This document shows positions 14,793 through 22,701 of a DNA stretch of 45,098 bases, piece after piece. Below the pieces are notes generated by a model. It was given only the letters and a program-made list of their open reading frames with translations. It searched no databases and was not told the DNA's origin. The stretch's first letter is position 1, and each line of letters opens with the position of its first letter. This DNA is from Acrocarpospora pleiomorpha (GTDB taxonomy: Bacteria; Actinomycetota; Actinomycetes; Streptosporangiales; Streptosporangiaceae). Where the stretch lies: positions 318,924-364,021 of the forward strand of contig NZ_BLAF01000013.1 of the NCBI RefSeq assembly GCF_009687885.1, read 5' to 3'. Position numbers and translations under genes: made by a program.

Positions 14793-15887
14793 TTACGGTA
14801 AGCGTAGGGACATGACCAGGTAGCGGAAGGATGGGTCGTCGCCGTCTTCGGTGATGAGGGCGGGGCGAGTGGGTGAGTCCATGTTGAGGCGGACGTTCTC
14901 GGTTTCGATGCCCGCGAGGCCGTCGAGCAGGAACTGGGGCTGGAAGGCGATGACAATGTCGTCGCCGTCCAGTTCGGCCTCGACCACCTCGGCTCCGCGG
15001 CCGATGTCGCCGCCGCCTGCCTGGATGAGGACCTCGCCGCCGGAGAACGTCAGCCGGACCGAGGCCGTGTTCCGCTCGGCGACCAGGGTGACGCGTTTGA
15101 TCGCCTCGATGAAGCTCGCGACCGGGATGGTGGCGCAGATCGGCCATTCGCTGGCCAGGCGCGCCCGGTAGTCGATGAACTGGTCGTCCAGCAGTCGCAC
15201 GGTGGTCGCCTTGCCCTGGCTCTCGAAGCCCGCGACATTGTTGCCCAACCCCACGGACACCTCACCGCCGCGCAGTGACTTCGCCACGTCGACGAGCACC
15301 TTGGCGGGCACGACGACGGCATGCGCCGCGCCATCGAGCTCCGGCGACCACAGAAAGTCCCGAGCCGCGATCCGGTAACGATCCGTGGCTGCCATCGAGA
15401 CGTTGATCCCCTCGATGTCCATCCGCACTCCGGTCAACATGGGCAGGGTGTCATCCCGGCTGGCCGCCACCGCCACCTGCGCCACCGCCGTCGCGAACAC
15501 ACCCCCGCCCACCGCGCCGATCTTCGGCGGCAACACCGGCAACGTCGGAAAATCCTCCACCGGCAACGTCAGCAGCCCGAACTCGGCGCTCCCGCAGGTC
15601 AGCACCGCCTCCGACCCCGACGTCACGATCTCCACCGGCTTCCCCGGCAGACTCCGCGTGATCTCCGCCAGCACCCGCCCGGGAATCAGCACCCGCCCCG
15701 GCTCGGCGACCTCCGCCTCCACCTCGGCCCGCGCCGACACGTCATAATCAAACGCCGAAACCCGCAGCCCTTCGCCTGCCTCAAGCAACAACCCCGACAA
15801 CACCGGCAAGGCCGGCCGCCCCGGAATCACCCGAGCCGCCCACGCCACCGCCTCACCCAGCACATCCCGGCTGACCTGAACCTTCAC
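14793..15887 (-). CDS. DNA polymerase III sliding clamp (beta) paralogue
   Basis: A 364-residue protein with the beta-clamp architecture: MKVQVSRDVLGEAVAWAARV, PALPVLSGLLLEAGEGLRVS, then RDDTLPMLTGVRMDIEG and ATDRYRIAARDF in the second domain, and a C-terminal FRYLVMSLRLP matching the usual MP-x-R-L-like end. The GTG start at 15887 follows GGGAGG. The primary dnaN of actinobacteria lies between dnaA and recF; here neither flank is a replication-initiation gene, so this is most likely a second clamp gene. Some actinomycetes (for example Streptomyces coelicolor) also have two. Whether it loads on DNA is not known. Confidence 0.9.
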   Translation of the reverse strand: MKVQVSRDVLGEAVAWAARVIPGRPALPVLSGLLLEAGEGLRVSAFDYDVSARAEVEAEVAEPGRVLIPGRVLAEITRSLPGKPVEIVTSGSEAVLTCGSAEFGLLTLPVEDFPTLPVLPPKIGAVGGGVFATAVAQVAVAASRDDTLPMLTGVRMDIEGINVSMAATDRYRIAARDFLWSPELDGAAHAVVVPAKVLVDVAKSLRGGEVSVGLGNNVAGFESQGKATTVRLLDDQFIDYRARLASEWPICATIPVASFIEAIKRVTLVAERNTASVRLTFSGGEVLIQAGGGDIGRGAEVVEAELDGDDIVIAFQPQFLLDGLAGIETENVRLNMDSPTRPALITEDGDDPSFRYLVMSLRLP

Positions 15888-16015
15888 CGCAACCTCCCTC
15901 GATCCCCAAGTTCCGCTGCCAAGCTACCCACCACCACCGACAGAATCCGCCCCCTCCCAGTCTGTCACCACCCCTAGATCACCACAGGGGCCCAACTGCC
16001 CCTCACGTCCTCCCA

Positions 16016-16169
16016 ACACACGAGCGCAGCTCCGGATCCACGACATCCGGATGGTCGGCCGCAGGACCGATCAGCTCCTCGCCGAGTTCCGCACACACGG
16101 GCGCAGCTCCGGATCCACGACATCCGGATGGTCGGCCGCTGGACCGATCGGCTCCTCGCCGAGTTCCGC
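16016..16169. repeat. Two tandem copies of a 77-bp unit
   Basis: GCGCAGCTCCGGATCCACGA at 16024 recurs at 16101, and the similarity covers the full 77-bp period with very few differences. On the minus strand each copy would read AADHPDVVDPELR in an open frame, but no convincing gene contains both. The block lies in the 658-bp gap between dnaN2 and the Uma2 gene. Confidence 0.75.
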
Positions 16170-16204
16170 TCGGTCGAGGTAGATCACGGAGGCCGTTGCC
16201 GTCA

Positions 16205-16498
16205 ACCTGCGCATCCCCGCCCGCGTGCGTTGATGCGGAACCTGAGCTGCCACCGCGCCGCCCCGTGGAGATCTCGCCCAAGTCGTTTCGAGTGCCCGCG
16301 CGTATGGATGCTCTTCGCCCAACACGCACTCCCGGAATGACCTGGTGATCGACCGCGACACCCGCACCGTCCGCCTGGACGGCGGCCCCGGTCGAACTGA
16401 CCACAACGGAACAGGCTGCCACCCGAGTCTCCAGCGACATTCCTCGCAAAAGCCGATCCCCAGACCAACGTGATTCGTGGCCAGGGCTGCTGGGTTAG
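16205..16498 (+). pseudogene. Remnant of an OmpR-type response regulator DNA-binding domain
   Basis: Pieces in shifting frames match the linker and first strands of a winged-helix response regulator: RALMRNL near 16226, NDLVIDRDTRTVRLDG at 16336-16383, then, after a +1 frame change, APVELTTTEQA from 16385. In intact proteins the last two read as one segment (LxIDxxTRTVxLDGxPVxLTxxE). No receiver domain or recognition helix remains and stops interrupt it. Overlapping minus-strand frames exist but resemble nothing I know. Confidence 0.42.
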
Positions 16499-16546
16499 CA
16501 TCCAACCGGCGAATCAGCACTCGTGACAGCCACCGGAGGCGAGATC

Positions 16547-17155
16547 ATGACCGGACCTGGCTCGGCCCACGACGTCGGATTCGGGCCGTACACCGTGTTG
16601 GATCTACACGAGCTTCCGGAAGACGGCAAGGGGTTCGAGCTTGAGGACGGGTGGCTGATCGAGGTGGCGGCTGGTTCCCGGCACACCTGGGCGGCTCGGA
16701 ACCTGTCCCGAATCATCGAAGCGGCCGCGACACGATTCGGGGCCGCGGTGACCGTATGCGACGGCGGCGAGTGGGAGATCAACACCCCGGCCGGAATCCG
16801 CAAACCAGATATCTTCGTCATCCCCCGTGAAGTCGCCCGGGCAGTGATCATCGATGAATCCCCGAAAGTCATCCCCGGCAGGGAAGTGCTGCTGGCCGTC
16901 GAGGTCGTCTCCCCCGGAGGCAGCAGCGAGCGCAACGACCGGGTGCGCAAGGTCGGCGAGTATGCCGCCGTCGGAATCTCGCAGTACTGGATAGTGGACC
17001 ATCATCCGAGCCCTCGCGTGCAGGTACTGAAACTCGGCGAGCACGGCTATACCGCTACAACCGCGGTGATCGCGGGGATGACGCTGACGAGCGAGATCGA
17101 AGCGGACAAATCCTTCGAGGTTTCCTTCGACCCCGCCGCGCTCCTCGAATTCTGA
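16547..17155 (+). CDS. Uma2 family (DUF820) nuclease-fold protein
   Basis: A 202-residue PD-(D/E)xK-fold protein: GFELEDGWLIEV, IRKPDIFVIPREV (D in PD motif), LLAVEVVSPGGSSERNDRVR (E-x-V), RKVGEYAAVGISQYWIVD. The family is abundant in cyanobacteria and actinobacteria, often in many copies, and linked to mobile elements, but its biological role is unsettled. The ATG at 16547 is preferred over a GTG at 16523 because GGAGG lies 9 nt upstream. Its last codons are duplicated several times downstream. Confidence 0.87.
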   Translation: MTGPGSAHDVGFGPYTVLDLHELPEDGKGFELEDGWLIEVAAGSRHTWAARNLSRIIEAAATRFGAAVTVCDGGEWEINTPAGIRKPDIFVIPREVARAVIIDESPKVIPGREVLLAVEVVSPGGSSERNDRVRKVGEYAAVGISQYWIVDHHPSPRVQVLKLGEHGYTATTAVIAGMTLTSEIEADKSFEVSFDPAALLEF

Positions 17156-17374
17156 GCTCGACGGTCGCGACCAAGCGTTCGGACCAAGCGTTCGAAAGGC
17201 GACCTGGCCCCTTCGACCCGGCACGCTCGTCGAATTCTGAGCTCGATAGTCGTGACAAGCGTTCGAAAGGCGACTTGGTTCCCTCGCCCCGGCACGCTCC
17301 TTGAATTCTGAACTGACAGTCGCGACCAGGCCATCGACGGCGACCTGGCTCCTTCCCGCGCTCCTCGAGTTCTA
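17137..17374. repeat. Degenerate tandem repeats copying the 3' end of the Uma2 gene
   Basis: The Uma2 end CGCTCCTCGAATTCTGAGCT is echoed as GAATTCTGA at 17147, 17232 and 17303 and as GAGTTCTA at 17367, with spacings of 85, 71 and 64 bp. Units share AAGCGTTCGAAAGGCGACYT and end in TTCGACCC- or CTCGCCCC-like strings. The last copy overlaps the stop of the convergent response regulator. CCAGG/CCTGG arms could form terminator hairpins. Confidence 0.72.
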
Positions 17375-18019
17375 CTTGTCGTTCAGGTAGGCGAGGACGG
17401 CCAGGACGCGGCGGTTGTCGTCGTCGCTGGGGGCGAGGTTGAGTTTGAGGAAGATGTTGGCGGTGTGTTTGCCTACCGCGCTTTCGCTGAGGAACAGGCG
17501 CTGGCCGATGGCGGCGTTGGATCTGCCTTCGGCCATGAGTTCGAGGACTTCGCGTTCGCGGGGGGTGAGGCGGGCGACCGGTTCGTTTCTGGAGTTGCTG
17601 GCCAGGAGTTTGGCGATGACCTCGGGGTCCATGGCGGTGCCGCCCGCGGCTACCCGGCGGATGGCGTCGATGAACTGTTCGGCGTTGAAGACGCGGTCCT
17701 TGAGCAGGTAGCCGATTCCGCCGGTGCCGTCGGCCAGGAGTTCCCGGGCGTAGAGCTGTTCGACGTGCTGGGACAGGACGAGGACGGGGAGGCCGGGGAT
17801 CTGGCGGCGGGCGGCCAGGGCGGCTTGCAGGCCTTCGTCGGTGAACGTGGGCGGGAGGCGTACGTCCACGACCGCGACGTCGGGGCGGTGGGTGATCAGG
17901 GCGGTGAGGAGGTCGGGGCCGGATTCGACGGCCGCGACCACCTCGAAGTCGTGGGCTCTCAGGAGGAGGACCAGGCCCTCACGGAGAAGGTGCAGGTCTT
18001 CGGCGAGAACGACCCTCAT
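17372..18019 (-). CDS. Response regulator, NarL/LuxR family
   Basis: A 215-residue two-component regulator. The receiver domain starts MRVVLAEDLHLLREGLVLLL with the phospho-acceptor D52 (PDVAVVDVRLPP) and the conserved Lys in GYLLKDRVF. The LuxR-type HTH covers about residues 150-205 (RLTPREREVLELMAEGRSN, AAIGQRLFLSESAVGKHTA). ATG 18019 is 2 nt past the kinase stop; a much longer frame in the same register is a shadow of the kinase gene. Likely target is the divergent ABC exporter, by context only. Confidence 0.93.
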   Translation of the reverse strand: MRVVLAEDLHLLREGLVLLLRAHDFEVVAAVESGPDLLTALITHRPDVAVVDVRLPPTFTDEGLQAALAARRQIPGLPVLVLSQHVEQLYARELLADGTGGIGYLLKDRVFNAEQFIDAIRRVAAGGTAMDPEVIAKLLASNSRNEPVARLTPREREVLELMAEGRSNAAIGQRLFLSESAVGKHTANIFLKLNLAPSDDDNRRVLAVLAYLNDK

Positions 18020-18021
18020 GA

Positions 18022-19494
18022 TCAGCAGCCTATGCCCTTTTCTCTGGTTACCGAGGCCGACAGCACGATTCCGCCGGCCAGCATGGTGGCGCCCAGGGTG
18101 ATCATCGCGAAGACGGTCGGCCACTGCAACGGCTCGGGCATGTAGAGGGCGAGGAACCAGGACATCGGCGGGGAGTCGAAGGCCACGAAGAATCCGGTCA
18201 CGATGCCCTGCGGGATCAGGGGGATCCAGCACAGGGTCCAGCAGAGGGCCATCACCACGCCGCGCCAGCCCGCGGACCGGGTCTCGGGCTCCTGAGCGGA
18301 CAGGGCGAACGGGAGTTCCAGGGTGGCGACCGTTGGCCCGCCGGGCGGGCTGCTCAGCGCGAGAACACCGTCGAAGGTGGTCAGGCGGCGCTCGATTCCG
18401 GACAGACCGCCGCCGGGATGGACTTCGGCGCCGCCAGGTCCGTCGTCGGCGACAGTGATCCGCAACGCCCGGTCGCGCCGGCTGATGTCGATGGCGACCT
18501 TGGTCGCGTACCGGGAGGCGTTGGTGAGGAGCTCGGCCACCGCGAAGTACACGGCCGACTCGACGGGTGATTCGGGCCGTTCGTCCAGGTCGACGGAGAC
18601 CTCGACCTTCAGCGGGCTGTCCAGCGCGAGCGCCCGGATCGCGTCGCCGAGGCCGCGTTCCGCCAGCACTGGCGGGTGGATGCCGCGGACCAGCTGCCGC
18701 AGTTCGGCGAGCGCCGTCGCGGAGGACTCGCGGGCCTTGGCCAGCAGCGCTTTCGCGGCTTCCGGGTCGCTTGTCATGAGTTGCTCGGCCGCGCCGATCG
18801 TCATGCCCACGGCGACCATCCGGGCCTGCGCGCCGTCGTGCAGGTCGCGCTCGATCCTGCGCAGTTCGGCGGCCTGGAAGTCGACCGCCTCGACGCGTAC
18901 CTGGTTGAGGTGGCGGACCTGGCCGATCAGCTGGGTGGCGGCGGTCGGGCCGAGCATGGCCATCGCGTAGAACCCGTAGATGCGCAGCGCCCAGGGCGCG
19001 ATCACGACCGCGATTACCGGGAGCGCCAGGCCCCAGAGGTTGCCCTGCCACGTCTGGTAGACGCCGTACCCGATCAGCACGGTGGGGCCGGCGGCCAGGA
19101 CGGCGCGGGTCCAGGGGTCGATCAGGAGCCAGACGAGTTCGCGCCAGGTCGCGGGGTCGCGCAGGTACCAGTTCAGGCGGGCGTTGAAGGCGGGCATGGT
19201 GGGTTTGCGGTAGAGGGTGCGTCCGTCCCGGTACCAGCCGTCGCGTTGCCGTACCGGCGGGGGTGGCGGGGGGTTGTAGGGTTCGTTGATTTTGATCCCC
19301 GTCCAGCGCAGGACCAGGCGGCGGTCCAGGCGGGCGACCGCGCGGATCAGGCGGATCGAGGGGGGAAACAGGAACACCATCCCAAGCATGAACGACAGGG
19401 CGGTGCCGACCAGGGCGATCAGGGCCGCCGGTATCTGGACGAGCACCACGGCGAACAGTGCCAGCCCGTGTCCGAACACCTTGATGTGTTTCAT
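18022..19494 (-). CDS. Membrane sensor histidine kinase with C-terminal membrane segments
   Basis: A 490-residue kinase. Two N-terminal helices (about 8-48), a Pro-rich cytoplasmic stretch (PYNPPPPPPVRQRDG), further membrane segments (about 135-180), then HisKA_3 with H219 (LRRIERDLHDGAQARMVAVG) and a HATPase domain (N-box ELLTNASRYA; G1 ADDGPGGAEVHPGGGLSGIE). Unusually, two to three hydrophobic segments follow the ATPase domain (about 420-485: GVVMALCWTLCWIPLIPQGI, FAMITLGATMLAGGIVLSAS). Start ATG 19494 gives a sensible membrane N-terminus. Partner regulator lies 2 nt downstream. Confidence 0.92.
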   Translation of the reverse strand: MKHIKVFGHGLALFAVVLVQIPAALIALVGTALSFMLGMVFLFPPSIRLIRAVARLDRRLVLRWTGIKINEPYNPPPPPPVRQRDGWYRDGRTLYRKPTMPAFNARLNWYLRDPATWRELVWLLIDPWTRAVLAAGPTVLIGYGVYQTWQGNLWGLALPVIAVVIAPWALRIYGFYAMAMLGPTAATQLIGQVRHLNQVRVEAVDFQAAELRRIERDLHDGAQARMVAVGMTIGAAEQLMTSDPEAAKALLAKARESSATALAELRQLVRGIHPPVLAERGLGDAIRALALDSPLKVEVSVDLDERPESPVESAVYFAVAELLTNASRYATKVAIDISRRDRALRITVADDGPGGAEVHPGGGLSGIERRLTTFDGVLALSSPPGGPTVATLELPFALSAQEPETRSAGWRGVVMALCWTLCWIPLIPQGIVTGFFVAFDSPPMSWFLALYMPEPLQWPTVFAMITLGATMLAGGIVLSASVTREKGIGC

Positions 19495-19614
19495 GACCCC
19501 AAGTTTGGACGAATGACTCTCGGCAGGGCAGTGGGCGAAGGCGTACGAGCGGGGTGGAGGTAGGTCCACCGCCACTGGGTCGCCAAGCGCATTCTGCGAC
19601 GGGCGCGGGATTTC

Positions 19615-19620
19615 TACCTT
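19615..19620 (+). promoter_or_regulatory. -10 element (TACCTT) of the ABC transporter operon
   Basis: TACCTT is followed by 7 nt and the ATG at 19628. The 133-bp space to the divergent kinase gene must hold both promoters. Confidence 0.5.
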
Positions 19621-19627
19621 TCGAGGT

Positions 19628-20491
19628 ATGGAAATCATCACGGTCGAGAACCTGCACAAGCGCTACGGCGACAAGGTAGCGATCACCGATGTCTCCTTCG
19701 CCGTCGAAGAAGGGGAGATCTTCGGAATTGTCGGGCGCAACGGCGCCGGCAAGACCACCACGGTCGAATGTGTGGCCGGGTTGCGTACCCCGACGAGTGG
19801 CACGATCAACGTCGTCGCCGATCTCAAGCAGCAGGTGGGCGTGCAGCTCCAGGACTGCTCGCTGCCGGACAAACTGCGCGTCGGCGAGGCCCTCAGCCTG
19901 TACGCCTCCTTCTACGCCAACCCCGCCTCCCCCGCGGACCTGCTGGCCGAAGTCGGCCTCGACCCGCGCGTGCCGTTCGCCAAGCTCTCCGGCGGCCAGC
20001 GGCAGCGGCTGTCGATCGCGCTGGCCCTGATCGGCAACCCGCGGATCGCCATCCTGGACGAGCTCACCACCGGCCTGGACCCGATGGCCCGCCGCGAGAC
20101 CTGGGACCTGATCGAGCGGATCAAGGAGCGCGGCGTCACCGTGCTGCTGGTCACGCACTTCATGGAAGAGGTCGAGCGGCTCTGCGACCGGGTCGCGGTG
20201 ATCTCCGAGGGCAGGGCCCTCGCGGTCGACACCCCGGCCGGTCTGATCGCCCGCGCCGACGGCTCGGATCGGGTGATCTTCCGGACCACCGGGTCGGTGG
20301 AGCCGCTGAAGTCGCTGCCCGAGGTGGCCTCGGTCGTCATCGAGGGCGACCGGGTCACGGTCACCGGCAACGCGAACGTGCTGCACGCCGTCGTCGCCGC
20401 GCTCCCCGCCGGGCGGATCGCCGACCTGCGGACCGAGCGCACCACGCTGGACGACGCCTTCCTCATCCTGACCGGCCACTCGGCCGTCTGA
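19628..20491 (+). CDS. ABC transporter ATP-binding protein (DrrA-like exporter type)
   Basis: A 287-residue ATPase. Walker A GRNGAGKTTT (36-45), Q-loop (QVGVQLQD), signature LSGGQRQRL (120-128), Walker B RIAILDE (139-145), D-loop and H177. The C-terminal extension ending TTLDDAFLILTGHSAV is typical of daunorubicin-resistance-type ATPases. It pairs with the ABC-2 permease 53 bp downstream. The start appears leaderless. It is divergent from a kinase/response-regulator pair, an arrangement typical of drug- or lipid-responsive exporters. Substrate unknown. Confidence 0.95.
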   Translation: MEIITVENLHKRYGDKVAITDVSFAVEEGEIFGIVGRNGAGKTTTVECVAGLRTPTSGTINVVADLKQQVGVQLQDCSLPDKLRVGEALSLYASFYANPASPADLLAEVGLDPRVPFAKLSGGQRQRLSIALALIGNPRIAILDELTTGLDPMARRETWDLIERIKERGVTVLLVTHFMEEVERLCDRVAVISEGRALAVDTPAGLIARADGSDRVIFRTTGSVEPLKSLPEVASVVIEGDRVTVTGNANVLHAVVAALPAGRIADLRTERTTLDDAFLILTGHSAV

Positions 20492-20536
20492 CTCTTTTTC
20501 GATCTGACTCTTTTTCGATCTGACCCTTTTCGAAGG
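20489..20536. repeat. Three 16-bp tandem repeats between ATPase and permease genes
   Basis: TGACTCTTTTTCGATC occurs exactly at 20489-20504 and 20505-20520. A third, diverged copy at 20521-20536 (TGACCCTTTTCGAAGG) supplies the permease Shine-Dalgarno (AGGAG). The first copy contains the ATPase stop codon. Confidence 0.85.
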
Positions 20537-20544
20537 AGCCCCCC

Positions 20545-21303
20545 ATGCCCGCCATCGCCCTCGTCCCCCGCCGGCTCGCGATCACTGAGATCAAGCTCTA
20601 CCTGCGCGAACCACTGGCCGCCTTCTTCGCCGTCGTCCTTCCCCTGGCGCTGCTGCTGATCCTGGGCGCGGCCATCCCGGCCTTCCGCGAGCCCGCCGCC
20701 GACATGGGCGGCGCCCGGCCGGTCGACACCCACCTGCCGGGGATGATGATCCTGCTCTCCATCCTGACGGTGGCGTTCAGCACGATGCCGTCCGCGTTGG
20801 TGATCTACCGGGAGCGTGGCGTGCTGCGGCGGATGTCCACCACGCCGGTGCGGCCGATCTCGGTGCTGACCGTGCAGCTGGTGATCAACGCCGTGGTGTC
20901 GATCCTGGCCACCGCGCTCATGTTGATCTTCGGACATCTGATCCTGGAGATTCCGTACCCGAGTATGTTCCTGGCCTTCGCCGGGGTGTTCGTGCTGGGT
21001 TCGGTGACGTTGTTCGGGATCGGGCTGGCGCTGGCGGCGGTGGCGCCGAACTCGCGGGTGGTGCAGAGTGTCGGCGCGGGCATCATGTTCCCGCTGCTCT
21101 TTCTGGGCGGTATGTGGCTGCCCCGGCCGTTGATGCCGGAATGGCTGCGCGTGGTCAGCGACTACAGCCCGACCGGCGCGTTCGGGCAGGCGCTCACCGA
21201 CGTGCTGGGAAACCACGCGCCGAGCCCGCTGCACCTCGGGGTGATGGCCTGCTGGGCCGCCGTCGGCATCGTCGCCGCCACCCGGTGGTTCCGCTGGGAG
21301 TAG
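20545..21303 (+). CDS. ABC-2 type transporter permease
   Basis: A 252-residue membrane protein with about six segments: near residues 26-46, 72-92, 115-135, 142-165, 172-195 and 225-248. MSTTPVRPISVLTVQLVIN and PLLFLGGMWLPRPLMPEWL are ABC-2 permease hallmarks. The ATG follows an AGGAG within the 16-bp tandem repeats. It forms an exporter with the ATPase encoded just upstream. Confidence 0.92.
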   Translation: MPAIALVPRRLAITEIKLYLREPLAAFFAVVLPLALLLILGAAIPAFREPAADMGGARPVDTHLPGMMILLSILTVAFSTMPSALVIYRERGVLRRMSTTPVRPISVLTVQLVINAVVSILATALMLIFGHLILEIPYPSMFLAFAGVFVLGSVTLFGIGLALAAVAPNSRVVQSVGAGIMFPLLFLGGMWLPRPLMPEWLRVVSDYSPTGAFGQALTDVLGNHAPSPLHLGVMACWAAVGIVAATRWFRWE

Positions 21304-21377
21304 ATCCGGTACGGCCTCCGCCTCCTGGCGGGGGCCGTTTACGTTTGAGGTAATCGCCCGCATTCTGTCGGGGCGCG

Positions 21378-21383
21378 TAGTTT
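21378..21383 (+). promoter_or_regulatory. -10 element (TAGTTT), leaderless start
   Basis: TAGTTT is followed by 7 nt and the GTG at 21391. Confidence 0.5.
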
Positions 21384-21390
21384 CGGGGTT

Positions 21391-22173
21391 GTGACGGTGA
21401 CTGAGGGGCCAGTGGGCGAGTTGCTCCGGCGGTGGCGGGAGCATCGGCGGCTCAGCCAGGTGGAGCTGTCGATCCAGGCGGAGATTTCGACCCGGCATAT
21501 CAGCTTTCTGGAGACAGGGCGGGCCAATCCCAGCCGGGGCATGGTGTTGCGGCTCGCGGACCATCTTGATCTGCCACTGCGGGAGCGGAATCGGTTGTTG
21601 CTGGCGGCCGGGTTCGCGCCGGTGTACGCGGAGTCGGGGCTGGGGTCGCCGCGGATGGCGGCGGTGTATGACGCGATCCGGAGGATTCTTGACGGTCACG
21701 ACCCCTATCCGGCGGTAGTCGTGGATCGCAGATGGAATCTGGTGGACGGGAACCGGGGCATCACCCACCTGACCTCCGGAATAGATCCGGATTTGTTGGG
21801 AAACGTGTTGCGGGCGTCGTTGCATCCCGAGGGCCTCGCGCCGCGGATCGTCAATCTGGGCGAGTGGCGGGCGCACCTGCTCGGCCGGCTGCGGCGGCAG
21901 ATCGCCGTCACGGCGGATCCTGAAATTTCCGATTTGTACGGCGAGCTGCGCGCGTACCCATGCGACCAGCCGGAGCCGGAGGTCGAACTACCCGGGCCCG
22001 GCGACATCCTCATCCCGCTGCGGATCCGGTACGGCGACCGCGAATTGTCGTTTCTAAGCACGATTGCGACATTTGGCACGCCGTTGGACGTGACCGTTGC
22101 CGAGTTGGCTATCGAATCGTTCTTTCCCGCTGATGATCAGACGCGTCGGGAGATGTCACAATTCGCGGATTAG
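21391..22173 (+). CDS. XRE-family regulator with MmyB-like ligand-binding domain
   Basis: A 260-residue regulator. The N-terminal HTH (GELLRRWREHRRLSQVELSI, STRHISFLETGRANPSRGMV) is followed by NRLLLAAGFAPVY and a PAS-like MmyB/MltR ligand-binding domain (DPYPAVVVDRRWNLVDGNRG, YGDRELSFLSTIATFGTPLD). In actinomycetes such regulators often sense fatty-acid-like ligands. The GTG has no Shine-Dalgarno but a TAGTTT 7 nt upstream. The SRPBCC gene 27 bp downstream may be its target or co-transcribed partner. Confidence 0.88.
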   Translation: MTVTEGPVGELLRRWREHRRLSQVELSIQAEISTRHISFLETGRANPSRGMVLRLADHLDLPLRERNRLLLAAGFAPVYAESGLGSPRMAAVYDAIRRILDGHDPYPAVVVDRRWNLVDGNRGITHLTSGIDPDLLGNVLRASLHPEGLAPRIVNLGEWRAHLLGRLRRQIAVTADPEISDLYGELRAYPCDQPEPEVELPGPGDILIPLRIRYGDRELSFLSTIATFGTPLDVTVAELAIESFFPADDQTRREMSQFAD

Positions 22174-22200
22174 ATCAATGTTCCACAGCAGGAGGCAGGC

Positions 22201-22653
22201 GTGCCGGAGACGGTGCTGACGAACACGTTCCACGTCGACACCACCCCCGAGGCGGTGTTCGAACATCTGACCACCCCCGAGAACTATGTGGGCCTGTCCC
22301 CCATCGTGATCGCGGTCCGCGACGTGGACCGCTCGTCACCCGGGGTGATCCGCTACACGGCCGTGGAACGTTTCAGGTTCCTCGGCTTCATCACCCACGA
22401 CAACCCGATCAAGGTCGAACTGTTCACGGAAGGGCTGTCGTTGTACGGGGAAGTACGCAGCCCGGGAAACATCCGAATGGGCTACCGGTTCGACCTCAGC
22501 CCAGACGGGAAACGCACCCGAATCGAGGACCGCCTCGACCTACGGGCTCCCTGGTTCCTCCTGCGGTACGCGGCCGGCGAGGCACGCAAGGTGCAACTGG
22601 CCCGAGGCCGCATCCTGGCCGAACGCCTGGCCCCCGCGGAATCCGCAAGCTGA
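22201..22653 (+). CDS. SRPBCC (polyketide cyclase/START-like) protein
   Basis: A 150-residue protein with a helix-grip fold: TFHVDTTPEAVFEHLTTPEN, YVGLSPIVIAVRDVDR, RYTAVERFRFLGFITHDNP, and a long C-terminal helix (YAAGEARKVQLARGRILAER). Members bind small hydrophobic molecules; the specific ligand is not evident. GTG 22201 follows GGAGG. It is in line with the MmyB-type regulator. Confidence 0.8.
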   Translation: MPETVLTNTFHVDTTPEAVFEHLTTPENYVGLSPIVIAVRDVDRSSPGVIRYTAVERFRFLGFITHDNPIKVELFTEGLSLYGEVRSPGNIRMGYRFDLSPDGKRTRIEDRLDLRAPWFLLRYAAGEARKVQLARGRILAERLAPAESAS

Positions 22654-22701
22654 GACCCGGTGGCCGTGAGACGCTGGCAGTCCGGTCTTTGAGGAGTGCT
22701 C

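Noticed and set aside
16071..16520. A 149-codon minus-strand frame in the dnaN2-Uma2 gap
   Set aside because: It contains the tandem repeat and lies opposite the response-regulator fossil. It matches no family and lacks a convincing ribosome binding site.
17372..20479. A 1035-codon open frame on the minus strand
   Set aside because: Only the last 215 codons are real (response regulator). The rest is the out-of-frame shadow of the kinase gene and the opposite strand of the ABC ATPase; high G+C keeps it open.
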